From: Deltaproteobacteria bacterium
Lineage (GTDB): Bacteria > Desulfobacterota > Desulfobacteria > Desulfobacterales > B30-G6
Direction: 5' to 3'
NCBI GenBank assembly: GCA_022340465.1
Contig: JAJDNW010000024.1
Location: 59,988 to 123,987 of the forward strand
DNA: 64,000 nucleotides
Within the stretch, counting starts at the first letter, position 1, and each line of letters opens with the position of its first letter. The notes beneath the pieces are model-generated. The model made no database searches. It saw only the letters and a program-made list of their open reading frames with translations, and was not told where the DNA came from. The position numbers and the translations under genes are program-made. This document shows, one piece after another, positions 28,505 through 37,894 of the stretch.

Positions 28505-30403
28505 ATGCAGGAAACGCACAGCAGCGATCCTTCTTCGGCATCACATTCCCACGGTAAATCCCTTGAAGAGGTGCATAGCACGGTTGAAACCCGGCATCCA
28601 AATTTATGGAAGCGTATATTTGCCTTTGCCGGGCCGGCCTATCTGGTCAGCGTCGGTTACATGGACCCGGGCAACTGGGCGACCGATCTGGAAGGCGGCT
28701 CACGCTTCGGTTACGCGCTGATTTGGGTTATCCTGATGTCGAACATGATGGCGGTGCTCCTGCAGACCTTGTCGGCCCGCCTGGGAATCGTCACCGGCAA
28801 AGACCTGGCTCAAGCCTGCCGTGCGGAATATTCGAAGGCCGCTTCATTCGCGCTCTGGATTTTTTGCGAGATCGCCATTGCCGCCTGTGATCTGGCCGAG
28901 CTGCTGGGCACCATCCTCGGGTTGAATCTTCTCTTTGGCCTTCCCCTGCTCTGGGGGGCCGCGGTAACCCTGCTCGACACCTTTCTGCTGCTCGCGATCC
29001 AGCGTTTGGGGATTCGTAAGATGGAAGCGTTTATTCTTTCACTGATCAGCGTCATAGCGGGCGGTTTTATCGTCAATCTTTTTCTGGCCAAACCGGACTG
29101 GGGCCCGGCTGCTGCCGGTTTGATACCTTCCTTGCCCGAGGGATCGCTTTACATCATTCTCGGTATCATCGGTGCAACGGTGATGCCCCACAATCTTTAT
29201 CTTCATTCGTCTCTGGTGCAGACGAGGCGTGTATCACGCATCGTTGATTCGAGAGCCCAGGCCTGCCGCTATAATTTGATTGATTCCACCATCGCTTTGA
29301 ATGCGGCCTTTTTCGTCAACACGGCCATTCTTGTCCTGGCGGCGGCCGTTTTTCACCGTCACGGTATAGTTGTCACCGAAATTCAGCAGGCGCACCAAAT
29401 GCTCGACCAACTTCTGGGGTCCCACGCCGCTCCCATCGCCTTCGGGCTGGCTTTGCTCGCCGCCGGTCAAAGCTCCACGCTGACCGGCACCCTGGCAGGG
29501 CAAATCGTCATGGAAGGGTTTGTGAAAATCCGACTCAGGCCTTATTTGCGGCGCTTGATTACACGCGCCATAGCGCTGCTGCCGGCTGTGGTGGTCATCT
29601 CGATCTCGGGGGACGAGGGCACCTACAAGCTGCTGATTTTAAGTCAGGTGATTCTCAGCCTGCAACTGCCGTTTGCCATTGTCCCCCTTGTGCATTTCAC
29701 CAGCGACAAATTGAAAATGGGATCGTTCGCCAGTAAGTGGTGGGTGAAGGTGCTGGCATGGATCACATCCATCATCATCATCCTTTTAAACGGCAAGCTG
29801 GTTTATGATCAGATCATGGAGTGGCTCACGGGTGGCGCTCCTATGCTTTTTTCTATATTGGCGGTGATGATTGCGGCTGCCATTTCACTTTTCCTTGTCT
29901 ACATCATTCTCCTTCCGCTGGTGCGCGGGGAAAAGACTTGGACAGAAGAAAAAGCCAGCGGTGCCTCGGCAGTCATCGAGGACATAGCAACGCATCCCGT
30001 GAAACATATTGCCGCCGCATTGGGGCGTGACGCCAACGATGCGGCCATCGTCGGCCGGGCGCTCTCATTGGCCAAAACGGAAAAAGCCCTGCTAACCCTT
30101 ATCCATGTAGCCGATACCGCCCTGGCACATGTTTACAGCGACGATGGCTATGACGCGCATACCCGTGACGACGAGCAATACTTGTTGGAAATAATGGAAG
30201 AAGTGCGGTCGTCCGGCGTGATGGTGGAGATTGAGCTCGCTTATGGCGATCCCGCCAAGGAACTGGTTCGCTTCGCCATATCGCACCACGTGGATATGCT
30301 GGTCATGGGCTCGCACGGGCACCGCTTGTTGGGGGATCTTCTGTGGGGGCAAACCGTGGATCCGGTCCGTCACCGGGTAAAGATACCTGTCTTGGTGATA
30401 TGA
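28505..30403 (+). CDS. Nramp-family metal transporter with C-terminal UspA domain
   Basis: A 632-residue fusion. A His/Ser-rich N-terminal tail (SHSHGKS) precedes an Nramp core of about 11 helices (residues 37-465). The metal-site motifs are VGYMDPGNWATDL (helix 1) and IGATVMPHNLYLHSS (helix 6, with the Met and His that favour Mn2+/Fe2+). Residues 490-632 form a universal-stress-type domain ending LVMGSHGHRLLGDLLWGQTV and PVLVI, the G-2x-G-9x-G nucleotide-binding pattern in near-standard form. The fused domain may gate transport by nucleotide or stress state. Confidence 0.9.
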   Translation: MQETHSSDPSSASHSHGKSLEEVHSTVETRHPNLWKRIFAFAGPAYLVSVGYMDPGNWATDLEGGSRFGYALIWVILMSNMMAVLLQTLSARLGIVTGKDLAQACRAEYSKAASFALWIFCEIAIAACDLAELLGTILGLNLLFGLPLLWGAAVTLLDTFLLLAIQRLGIRKMEAFILSLISVIAGGFIVNLFLAKPDWGPAAAGLIPSLPEGSLYIILGIIGATVMPHNLYLHSSLVQTRRVSRIVDSRAQACRYNLIDSTIALNAAFFVNTAILVLAAAVFHRHGIVVTEIQQAHQMLDQLLGSHAAPIAFGLALLAAGQSSTLTGTLAGQIVMEGFVKIRLRPYLRRLITRAIALLPAVVVISISGDEGTYKLLILSQVILSLQLPFAIVPLVHFTSDKLKMGSFASKWWVKVLAWITSIIIILLNGKLVYDQIMEWLTGGAPMLFSILAVMIAAAISLFLVYIILLPLVRGEKTWTEEKASGASAVIEDIATHPVKHIAAALGRDANDAAIVGRALSLAKTEKALLTLIHVADTALAHVYSDDGYDAHTRDDEQYLLEIMEEVRSSGVMVEIELAYGDPAKELVRFAISHHVDMLVMGSHGHRLLGDLLWGQTVDPVRHRVKIPVLVI

Positions 30404-30427
30404 TAAAAAATGCGAAACGCGAATGGA

Positions 30428-31249
30428 CTATTTTGGGAAAAGCAGCACGAATATAACGCGTACACCAAATCCTTCCGGTCCGCTGTCCGGGCTTTCCGCC
30501 CAATAGCGGATGCCGCCGCCTACATTGACAAGCTGCTTGCCCAAACTTAACACCTTCGTGGCCGTGAAATTCAGCGGTACTGACCACTTTTCAGCTTCCC
30601 AGTCATAGGTGGACTCCGTGTTGACCGTCAGGGTTACGGCACTCTTTGACGTATATGAGATGAACGGTTGTAAAAACGTGCTGCTGACATCCGCGCGATC
30701 ATCGTCACCTGCCACCGACCAGATATGGTTTGCAAGCGTACCTAACGTCCAAGGTCCAGCCTGCTTGAGCGCTACAGCGGTGGGGCCCGTTCCCCATTTG
30801 TCCGCTCCGAGCAAATCATCCGTGGCCGTTGGAATAAGAAACACGGGCCCGACACCCCATATCAAGCCTCTCTCTGTTGGTTCTTTCGGCGAAAAGAAAA
30901 CGCTTTGCACTACATCTCCCAGGCCCGACTGGCTTCCCGCACCGGGATAGATGTCATCCTGCGAGACTATCGGCAAAATAGTCCTGGAAATGATATTCCA
31001 GTCATCGTTCATTGAAATCGGAACGACCGGCTGGATATTCAGTAAATAACGCTCCCCGTCGTCGTTTTGTCCGATATTGGAATCGTAGTTGAGTTGGAAC
31101 GGAAGGCTGATGAGTGAAGCGATGGGATTGGCTAATTTCTTGGCAAGCGACTCCTTTTCTGCCGCAACTGCGTTTTGTGCCGTGAATACGGCGATGATCA
31201 ACGCACATAGGATTGCGCATAGTCCCTGAGGGCGTGGCATGCATTTCAT
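30428..31249 (-). CDS. Outer-membrane beta-barrel type protein (often annotated transporter or 'neuromedin U')
   Basis: A 273-residue protein with a signal peptide (cleavage near AVAAEK) and a beta-rich body with a C-terminal aromatic/aliphatic end (VIFVLLFPK), fitting an outer-membrane barrel. The motifs LISLPFQLNYDSNIG, GAGSQSGLGDVVQS and YDWEAEKWSVPLN are typical of a family mislabelled 'neuromedin U' in databases. Members are recalled beside arylsulfatase genes, as here. It lies 164 bases after the sulfatase with a stem-loop between, so a sulfate-ester uptake role is plausible but unproven. Confidence 0.75.
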   Translation of the reverse strand: MKCMPRPQGLCAILCALIIAVFTAQNAVAAEKESLAKKLANPIASLISLPFQLNYDSNIGQNDDGERYLLNIQPVVPISMNDDWNIISRTILPIVSQDDIYPGAGSQSGLGDVVQSVFFSPKEPTERGLIWGVGPVFLIPTATDDLLGADKWGTGPTAVALKQAGPWTLGTLANHIWSVAGDDDRADVSSTFLQPFISYTSKSAVTLTVNTESTYDWEAEKWSVPLNFTATKVLSLGKQLVNVGGGIRYWAESPDSGPEGFGVRVIFVLLFPK

Positions 31250-31357
31250 GCATTACTCCTTTCGTTACATATTGTCCAAAACCGACAACAAAACAAGAAA
31301 TTGACGAAACTCGATTCCCGGAAAAATAAAAAGCGGACGGGAAGTGGAGGGTGGAAC

Positions 31358-31386
31358 TAACCCCGGCGTATACAGCGCCGGGGTTA
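31358..31386 (-). terminator. Intercistronic stem-loop after the sulfatase gene
   Basis: An 11-bp perfect stem (taaccccggcg with its complement) and a 7-base loop. No strong T run follows on the minus strand, so it may only partly terminate transcription before the barrel-protein gene. Confidence 0.55.
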
Positions 31387-31413
31387 TCGCTCCGCCCTCC
31401 ATCGACCTCTAAA

Positions 31414-32985
31414 TTATTTACCTTCTCCGACACGTGTAAAATCCGACATTACCTCTTCCAGATTAAAAGAGGCTGGTTTCTGCCTTGGCGGGAAATCTTT
31501 GAACGTGGAAACCATCTTACCAGCAATGGCTTGCGCGCCAACAGCAATGAACTGCGCCCGTTCTTCCATCCATTCATAATAACTATTCGAGTTATGCTGG
31601 GCCCTTTCAAATGGGTCCATGCGAAGATCGAAAATTAAGGGTACCCGCAGCTGTACAAAGGGATACATCCACACACCAAACGCCGAGGATTGCTGCTCCA
31701 TGAATACCACTTTCCAACGATCGTACCGCATGGCGACAAGGTCGCCGTCATCGCTCCAGTAGTAGAATTCATGGCGGGGCCAGTTCGTTGAGCCGTATTT
31801 GTCTTTGGTAATTTGTTTCTCACCGGTCAAGAAGGGAAGCAGGTTATAACCATCCAGGTGCACCTTGTACGTCCTGTCGACGCCTTTATAACCCTTCAAA
31901 AGTTTCTCTTTTATCTGGGGTTCGCCGGCAGCTGCCATCAGGGTCGGGACCCAGTCGTTTCCTGCAACAATTTCATTGACAACACGGTTAGCCGGTATTT
32001 TTCCCGGCCAACGAACCAGAAGGGGAACGCGGTAGCCGCCGTCCCAGTTGGTGTTCTTTTCACCCCTAAAAGGCGTAATGCCGCCATCGGGCCACATATT
32101 GTAATGCGGTCCGTTGTCGGTCGTGTACACAACGATCGTATTATCGGTGATCCCCAATTCATCGAGTTTATCAAGAAGCTGACCTATCTGGTCATCATGC
32201 TGCATCATCCCGTCAGCATAGAAATTTAATCCTGATTTTCCTTTGTATTCGTCCGGAACGTGCGTGACATAGTGCATGCGTGAGGTGTTGAACCAACAGA
32301 AAAAGGGCTTGTCAGCCTTTGTCTGTCTTTCGATAAAATCAACGGCAGCATCGAGAAACTCCTGGTCAACCGTCTCCATTCTTTTCTTCGTCAGCGGTCC
32401 GGTGTCTTCAATTTTGCCGTCAGCCGTACTTTTTATCACCCCTCGCGGCCCGAAGTTTTTCCTGAAGTTGGGGTTTTTGGGATAATCCGGGTTTTCGGGG
32501 GTCTCTTCGGCGTTCAGGTGGTAAAGGTTACCGAAAAATTCATCAAAACCGTGATTGGTAGGCAGAAACTCATCCAGGTCACCCAGGTGATTTTTACCGT
32601 ATTGCCCTGTAGCATATCCCAATGGCTTCAGCAGTTCTGCCAACGTCGGATCTTCGGGCTGAATCCCGAGGGTCGAACCGGGGAGTCCAACCTTGGTCAG
32701 TCCCGTTCGTACCGGCATTTGCCCGGTAATAAACGCCGATCTCCCCGCCGTACAGGACTGCTCGGCGTAATAATCGGTAAACTGCGTTCCTCCGCTTGCG
32801 AGGCGGTCGATATTGGGAGTTTTGTAGCCCATCATCCCTTTGTTGTTGTAGCTTAAATTCCAAAAGCCGATATCATCGCCCATGATGACGAGGATATTGG
32901 GTTTGTCCGCTGCCTGTACCAGGGTGGCTGCCAACAGCAAAGTTGCGCATAACAGGAGAATGGGAACTTTGTTCAGAATTTTCAT
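31414..32985 (-). CDS. Secreted arylsulfatase (formylglycine-dependent)
   Basis: A 523-residue sulfatase. The start at 32985 has a gaggagg site. A signal peptide (LLLAATLVQAA) shows export. The metal Asp pair is in NILVIMGDDIG, and the active-site box is Cys78-Thr-Ala-Gly-Arg82 within EQSCTAGRSAFITGQ, a C-x-A-x-R form of the sulfatase signature whose Cys must be oxidised to formylglycine. No maturase is in the window. Further core motifs include YGKNHLGD and YTTDNGPHYNMWPDGG. It hydrolyses sulfate esters in the periplasm or outside; the substrate is not shown. Confidence 0.9.
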   Translation of the reverse strand: MKILNKVPILLLCATLLLAATLVQAADKPNILVIMGDDIGFWNLSYNNKGMMGYKTPNIDRLASGGTQFTDYYAEQSCTAGRSAFITGQMPVRTGLTKVGLPGSTLGIQPEDPTLAELLKPLGYATGQYGKNHLGDLDEFLPTNHGFDEFFGNLYHLNAEETPENPDYPKNPNFRKNFGPRGVIKSTADGKIEDTGPLTKKRMETVDQEFLDAAVDFIERQTKADKPFFCWFNTSRMHYVTHVPDEYKGKSGLNFYADGMMQHDDQIGQLLDKLDELGITDNTIVVYTTDNGPHYNMWPDGGITPFRGEKNTNWDGGYRVPLLVRWPGKIPANRVVNEIVAGNDWVPTLMAAAGEPQIKEKLLKGYKGVDRTYKVHLDGYNLLPFLTGEKQITKDKYGSTNWPRHEFYYWSDDGDLVAMRYDRWKVVFMEQQSSAFGVWMYPFVQLRVPLIFDLRMDPFERAQHNSNSYYEWMEERAQFIAVGAQAIAGKMVSTFKDFPPRQKPASFNLEEVMSDFTRVGEGK

Positions 32986-33141
32986 GATACCTCCTCTTGG
33001 TCTGAGCATTATAAAAGGCAGAGAGCGCCAACTTAGCCGCGTAATTTACGAATATAAAGTCTTATATCCATCAGGTCAATACATCTAATAAATAAAACAT
33101 AAAGTACCTAACCCATAGCTGCTGATTTTTTATCTGGCGTC

Positions 33142-34710
33142 TTACCGTTTCATGGCCTTCGGACCACCCGGCAGCATCAGTACGAAGGGAACCGTTGCCA
33201 GGAACAACATACCGAAAAGCCAGGCGACATCGTTGTAGGCCAGCATGGTTGCCTGCATGTTGACGACCCTGTCGACCAATGCATAAAGGCCGTGCTGCAC
33301 GCTTTCGGCATTGAGACCCGCCTGGCCTAACACGTTGGCGGCCAGTCGTCTGTAGTGCTGGTACATCGTGTTAAACGGGCTTATGTAGCCGGAAAGGTTT
33401 GCGTGGTGTATTTGCTGAGAGCGGGCCACCATGGTGGCCACCAGGGCGTAGCCGATGTTGCCGCCGATTCGTCGCGCCAACGTATACAGGCTGGTTGCAT
33501 CCGTCATGTTGGCCCGTGGAATGCTGGCGAGGGAAAGCGTGCTGATGGTCACGAACATGGCCGGCATGCCGACGCCCATGGCCACCATGGCGGGAACAAG
33601 GTTCCAGAATCCGGCCTGCAGGGACAGGCGTCCGAGGTCATAATAGCTCCAACAGATAGCGGCGGTGCCGATCAGCACCAGCACCCGCGAGTCGAAGTTG
33701 TTGTAAAGCCGACCGACGATCGGCATGAACAGCATCATCATGAGGGCCCGTGGCATTAGTACCAGTCCTGCTTCAAATGCCGGATACCCCAGCAGATTCT
33801 GTGTAAATTGCGGTAAAATGAAGGAGGTTCCGAAAAGAGCGATGCCGAAAACCAGCCCCATGGCGGAACCGAGCGCCAGCGGAATATCGCGCAGGATGCG
33901 AAAGTTAATCACCGGTTCGGCAACCTTCATCTCCCAGTACACCAGCGCCAGCATGCTGACGGCGCAGACAAGGCTTCCGCCGACAATCATACGCGATTCA
34001 AACCAGTTCTGACTTTGTCCGCGCTCCAGCACAATCTGCATGGTTGTCAGCCCCACGGCCAGCAAAGCGATGCCGACCCAGTCGATTTTGCGGATACCGC
34101 GGCGGAGATACGCGGGGTCGTGTACGAAGGCGGCGATCATCAGCATGCCGACAACGCTGACCGGCACATTGATAAAAAAGATCCAGGGCCACCCATAATG
34201 ATCGGTCAGCCAGCCTCCCAATATTGGCCCGACGGCCGGCGCCATCACCACCCCCATGCCGTATACGGCCATTGCCATCCCCTGTTCTTCCTGGGGAAAG
34301 GTTTCGCGCAGGATGGCCTGCGAGACCGGAATCAGAGCGCCGCCGCCCAGTCCCTGCAATATCCGGTAGAAAATTATCTGGTGAAAGTCTACCGCCGTGC
34401 CGCACAGGATCGATCCCAGTGTAAACAGGCCGAATGAAAACAGGTAAAGGCGTTTGCGCCCCAGGAGGGTACTCAGCCATCCGGCCATGGTTACCATGAT
34501 AATTTCCGCGATACTGTAAGCGGTGGCGATCCAGGTGACGGATGACAAATCTTCGCTGAAACTCCCCATCATATGCGGCAGGGCCACGTTGACCACGTTG
34601 ATGTCCATGACCGCCATGAACGTCCCGAAGAGGACGGTGAAAGCCACCAGCCACTTGTTGACCCCAGGCGTCGAAGCGGCGCCCGGATCTGTTTGCCAAC
34701 GCTTGCTCAT
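33142..34710 (-). CDS. DHA2-family multidrug exporter (EmrB/QacA type MFS)
   Basis: A 522-residue inner-membrane antiporter with 14 predicted helices. Family marks: MAVMDINVVNVALPHM (helix 1), WIATAYSIAEIIMVTMAGWL and GRKRLYLFSF (loop 2-3), and AVGPILGGWLTDHYGWPWIF (motif C). It overlaps its membrane-fusion partner by ATGA (34707-34710) and works with it. No TolC-type outer channel is in the window. Its drug substrates are unknown. Confidence 0.92.
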   Translation of the reverse strand: MSKRWQTDPGAASTPGVNKWLVAFTVLFGTFMAVMDINVVNVALPHMMGSFSEDLSSVTWIATAYSIAEIIMVTMAGWLSTLLGRKRLYLFSFGLFTLGSILCGTAVDFHQIIFYRILQGLGGGALIPVSQAILRETFPQEEQGMAMAVYGMGVVMAPAVGPILGGWLTDHYGWPWIFFINVPVSVVGMLMIAAFVHDPAYLRRGIRKIDWVGIALLAVGLTTMQIVLERGQSQNWFESRMIVGGSLVCAVSMLALVYWEMKVAEPVINFRILRDIPLALGSAMGLVFGIALFGTSFILPQFTQNLLGYPAFEAGLVLMPRALMMMLFMPIVGRLYNNFDSRVLVLIGTAAICWSYYDLGRLSLQAGFWNLVPAMVAMGVGMPAMFVTISTLSLASIPRANMTDATSLYTLARRIGGNIGYALVATMVARSQQIHHANLSGYISPFNTMYQHYRRLAANVLGQAGLNAESVQHGLYALVDRVVNMQATMLAYNDVAWLFGMLFLATVPFVLMLPGGPKAMKR

Positions 34711-36149
34711 GGTTTGGAAAGGGCTATGTTCTGCTTTTTCAGGTCGGATCCGCCGCCGGCGACATTGACTTCCGGAACCACCGACATGCCCGGCACCAGC
34801 AGTATGTCGTTCGAGTCGGGGAACCGGTCAATCGCTATCTTGACCGGCACGCGTTGGACGACCTTGACGTAGTTGCCGGTGGCGTTTTGCGGCGGAAGCA
34901 GGCTGAATCGAGCACCGGTTCCGTGCTGAATGCTGTCTACATGCCCCTGAAGGGTCACGTCGGGATAGGCATCCACCTCGATTTTCACCGGTTGACCCTG
35001 CCGCATGCGCGTGAGCTGGGTTTCCTTGAAGTTGGCGGTTACCCATACCGTGGCCGGTACAATGGCCATCAAGGCCTGGCCCGCTTCCACGGAGATGCCC
35101 GGTTCGACCGCTTTCCGGGTTACAAAGCCATCGGTCGGTGCATCGATGTGGGTATAAGAGAGGTTCAGGCGGGCCTGAGCCACTTCGGCTTCGGCCCTGT
35201 CGACATCCGCCCGGGTTGCTTCCGACTGGGAAAGGCTTTGCTCCACAAGCTTGGGAGCGGATTGGGCGGCCGCCAGGAGCGCATCGGCCTGCTCCAGGCG
35301 CGCACGGGCCGCGGCAACCTCGGCGGTCTGCCGGCGGAGGTTGCTCTGCGCGGCTTTGCGTGCCGCCCGGGCCTGGCGGAGCATGGAACGATAGGTGTCG
35401 ACTTTTTTCTCGGCGGCCGTCAGGCCCGCTGCCGAAACTTTTTCCGTAGCCACCACGTGATCGAGATCCCGTTCCGATATGGTTTGAGTCAGGCTCATTT
35501 CCCGGTATCGTTTCAAGTCCATTGCATCGCGCCGGTGATTCGCAGCGGCTGAAGCGACCTCTGCTTCGGCTTGGCCGAGCGCCGCTTCGGAAACGGCAAT
35601 CTGGGCCTGGGCCTGTTCATCCTGGCCGGCCGCTGCCGCCTCCTGAGCAAGTGCGGCTTCGACAGCCGCTTTCGCGGCCGATAAATTGGCCTCGGCGCCC
35701 TTGAGGTCGGAGGCGGCGTTCAGCGACGTCAGGTCCACGGCCACGCTGCCGGAGCGCTGGTTGGCCCGTGCCGCTGCGAGCGCGGCTTCGGCTGCATCGA
35801 GTCGGGCCTTAAAAAGCGCGGGGTCCAACTCTATGAGGCGCTGGCCGGCCTTAACCCACTGGTTGTCGACCACATACACCCCGGCCGTGTGTCCCGACAC
35901 GCGCGGGCTGATGGTGATGATGTGCCCTTCGATAAAGGCGTCGTCGGTGGACTCGTGTGAAAGTGAATGCAGGTAATAGGGTAAACCCAAAGCCACGGCA
36001 ACCAGCGCCAAAGCCGGTATTGCCAGCCGCACCAAAAGACGCCGCCGCTGTTTTCGCAGATTTTTATCCAAGGCCGGTGCAGCTTTATTTTCAGGTGAAC
36101 CGGGCGTTTCATTATCGTTTTCAATCGTGTTCTGGTTTGCTGGAGACAT
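34707..36149 (-). CDS. HlyD/EmrA-type membrane fusion protein
   Basis: A 480-residue periplasmic adaptor. One N-terminal anchor helix (RLLVRLAIPALALVAVALGL, residues 39-58) is followed by a biotinyl-lipoyl-like half (GHIITISPRVSGHTAGVYV), a very long Ala-rich coiled-coil hairpin (about residues 115-330, longer than in typical EmrA) and the second half FVTRKAVEPGISVEAGQAL. It bridges the MFS exporter to an outer channel. No local regulator gene (TetR or MarR) is found beside the pair. Confidence 0.9.
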   Translation of the reverse strand: MSPANQNTIENDNETPGSPENKAAPALDKNLRKQRRRLLVRLAIPALALVAVALGLPYYLHSLSHESTDDAFIEGHIITISPRVSGHTAGVYVVDNQWVKAGQRLIELDPALFKARLDAAEAALAAARANQRSGSVAVDLTSLNAASDLKGAEANLSAAKAAVEAALAQEAAAAGQDEQAQAQIAVSEAALGQAEAEVASAAANHRRDAMDLKRYREMSLTQTISERDLDHVVATEKVSAAGLTAAEKKVDTYRSMLRQARAARKAAQSNLRRQTAEVAAARARLEQADALLAAAQSAPKLVEQSLSQSEATRADVDRAEAEVAQARLNLSYTHIDAPTDGFVTRKAVEPGISVEAGQALMAIVPATVWVTANFKETQLTRMRQGQPVKIEVDAYPDVTLQGHVDSIQHGTGARFSLLPPQNATGNYVKVVQRVPVKIAIDRFPDSNDILLVPGMSVVPEVNVAGGGSDLKKQNIALSKP

Positions 36150-36496
36150 GGACCTTCAACCTTGTCTGGGATCGATGTTTTTCCGCGTCATTTCAGCACC
36201 AATCCTGCAGGATATGGGTGCCGTATTGACAAAATGGGCTCTGGACGACCGAGTCCAGACACCATACACAACCCAATAAACCTGTCAAGAACGATGTGGT
36301 GCCGGTATAAAAGCATTAGAAAAGAAATATCTGTATGATAACCAAAAAAAACCTTGATCCCATTTTCTACAATGGAATAAGAAGTTGTCTTTATTGAATG
36401 ATTTATTGGCATCGATAATTTTCCGCACGTTTGTGCGCGGTGGCCCGACGGTTTGAGCTGCAGGCTCTCGCCCGGTGGTCTGGAAGGGAACAGGGC
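36150..36496. other. Divergent spacer between exporter and YcaO genes
   Basis: 347 bases, AT-rich in the middle. It must hold the promoters of both the emrAB-type operon and the YcaO gene. I looked for a short precursor-peptide gene for YcaO here and found no convincing one. Confidence 0.5.
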
Positions 36497-37807
36497 ATGA
36501 TTTTAAAAAACTACATCCGCAACGAATTCGCAAAGACGGACACACCGGAAAACACCGTCCGCAACATAGCAGCCGGGTTCGACCGATTGGGCTATGATAT
36601 CCAGCATATACCCTTTCAATTTTCAGACCAGATCCACTGGTCCAGCATTTGTATCTACGGCATTAATCTGGAGTGTCAGGGCAAAGGCCTTACCCCGATG
36701 CTTTCCAAGGCCAGCGCGCACGCAGAACTGGCAGAGCGGTTCAGCGGCGGTTTGTTCTATCCGGCCTTTGAAGAACAAGTCCGCTTTAACATGCCCGCCC
36801 TTTACAGCCGGCAGGTCAGCCGGTTTTTAAATTACGAATGGCTGGACGGCTACGTGAACAGCCACCAGGATAAATTACAGGGCGAATACCTGCCCATTGA
36901 AACCCTGCTGCGCAACCAGCCCAACCTGATTCCAGACGACGTCAAAAAAATCAAAGACAGCCAAATGGCAAGACACTGGGTGGACGGCTATTCGCTGATG
37001 CAGGGCAAAACCGTCAAGGTTCCCGTCAATTTTATCGCCTACATTAACGCGTCCAACGGCATGGCTGCCGGAAACACATTGGAAGAGGCCCTTGTCCAGG
37101 CTGCTTGCGAAATATTTGAACGCCACACTCAAATTCAGATCATCAAGCCCGAACAGACCATTCCCACCATTGACAAGGACACCCTTAAAAGCGACGGCCT
37201 GAAATCCATGATCGCGTCTTATGAAAACGAAAATGTTGAAATCATATTGAAGGACCTCTCCATGGACGGACGATTTCCGAGCATCGGCGTGTTGTTCATC
37301 AACCACAACATACCCGTTGGACGACTGGAGCACAAAATTCTCATGCCGGGCGTTTCCTTCAATTTGGAGGAGGCACTCAGCCGCTGCCTGACCGAATACA
37401 TGCAGGGCCGCAGCACCCTGATGGCGACCCGTCCCGATATGGACAGGTCGCTCATCCATCGCTCCCGGGTTTCCAATTTTTACCTGTTGTTCAAGTGCTG
37501 CGTGTCTCAAAAAGACATCTCCTTTTTGGAAAAAGGAGACACCATCGCTTTTAGAGGCAGTCCTGGGGGGGATATTTTGTCAGAAATAGAAGCCATCGAA
37601 AACATATGCCGTGAGCTCGATACCGATTTGATCGTTTTAAACCTCACCCATCCGGTCCTGGGATTCCCGGTGGTTCGGGTCGTTATGCCGGGCATTTCGG
37701 ACTTTCTTCCATTTGTTCCCAGCGATATTTTGACCTCGGTTAACACGAATCCCGATTCCGCCTGGCGGGGGGAGCATTTTAAATGCGTAATGGAATCTTT
37801 TTTCTAG
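36497..37807 (+). CDS. YcaO-domain protein
   Basis: A 436-residue member of the YcaO superfamily, ATP-dependent cyclodehydratases and thioamidating enzymes. The ATP/Mg motifs are visible: GKGLTPMLSKASAHAELAER (an S-x3-E-x2-E-R helix) and SNGMAAGNTLEEALVQAACE followed by IFERH. The C-terminus ends MESFF without the PxPxP seen in azoline-forming members, so it resembles stand-alone YcaO proteins. No TfuA, E1-like partner or precursor peptide is adjacent, so the substrate is unknown. The start at 36497 follows cagggc; the upstream in-frame extension looks non-coding. Confidence 0.88.
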   Translation: MILKNYIRNEFAKTDTPENTVRNIAAGFDRLGYDIQHIPFQFSDQIHWSSICIYGINLECQGKGLTPMLSKASAHAELAERFSGGLFYPAFEEQVRFNMPALYSRQVSRFLNYEWLDGYVNSHQDKLQGEYLPIETLLRNQPNLIPDDVKKIKDSQMARHWVDGYSLMQGKTVKVPVNFIAYINASNGMAAGNTLEEALVQAACEIFERHTQIQIIKPEQTIPTIDKDTLKSDGLKSMIASYENENVEIILKDLSMDGRFPSIGVLFINHNIPVGRLEHKILMPGVSFNLEEALSRCLTEYMQGRSTLMATRPDMDRSLIHRSRVSNFYLLFKCCVSQKDISFLEKGDTIAFRGSPGGDILSEIEAIENICRELDTDLIVLNLTHPVLGFPVVRVVMPGISDFLPFVPSDILTSVNTNPDSAWRGEHFKCVMESFF

Positions 37808-37894
37808 ATCCGGTCTTGTTTTTACCCAAACCAGTCGTTTCAATAATATGATACGTAGGCGCGGAACGTTAACAAATCCAAACGGCGTCGTCAC

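Noticed and set aside
36150..36496. Precursor peptide gene for the YcaO enzyme
   Set aside because: Short frames in the spacer lack ribosome-binding sites, leader-core layout and Cys/Ser/Thr-rich cores.
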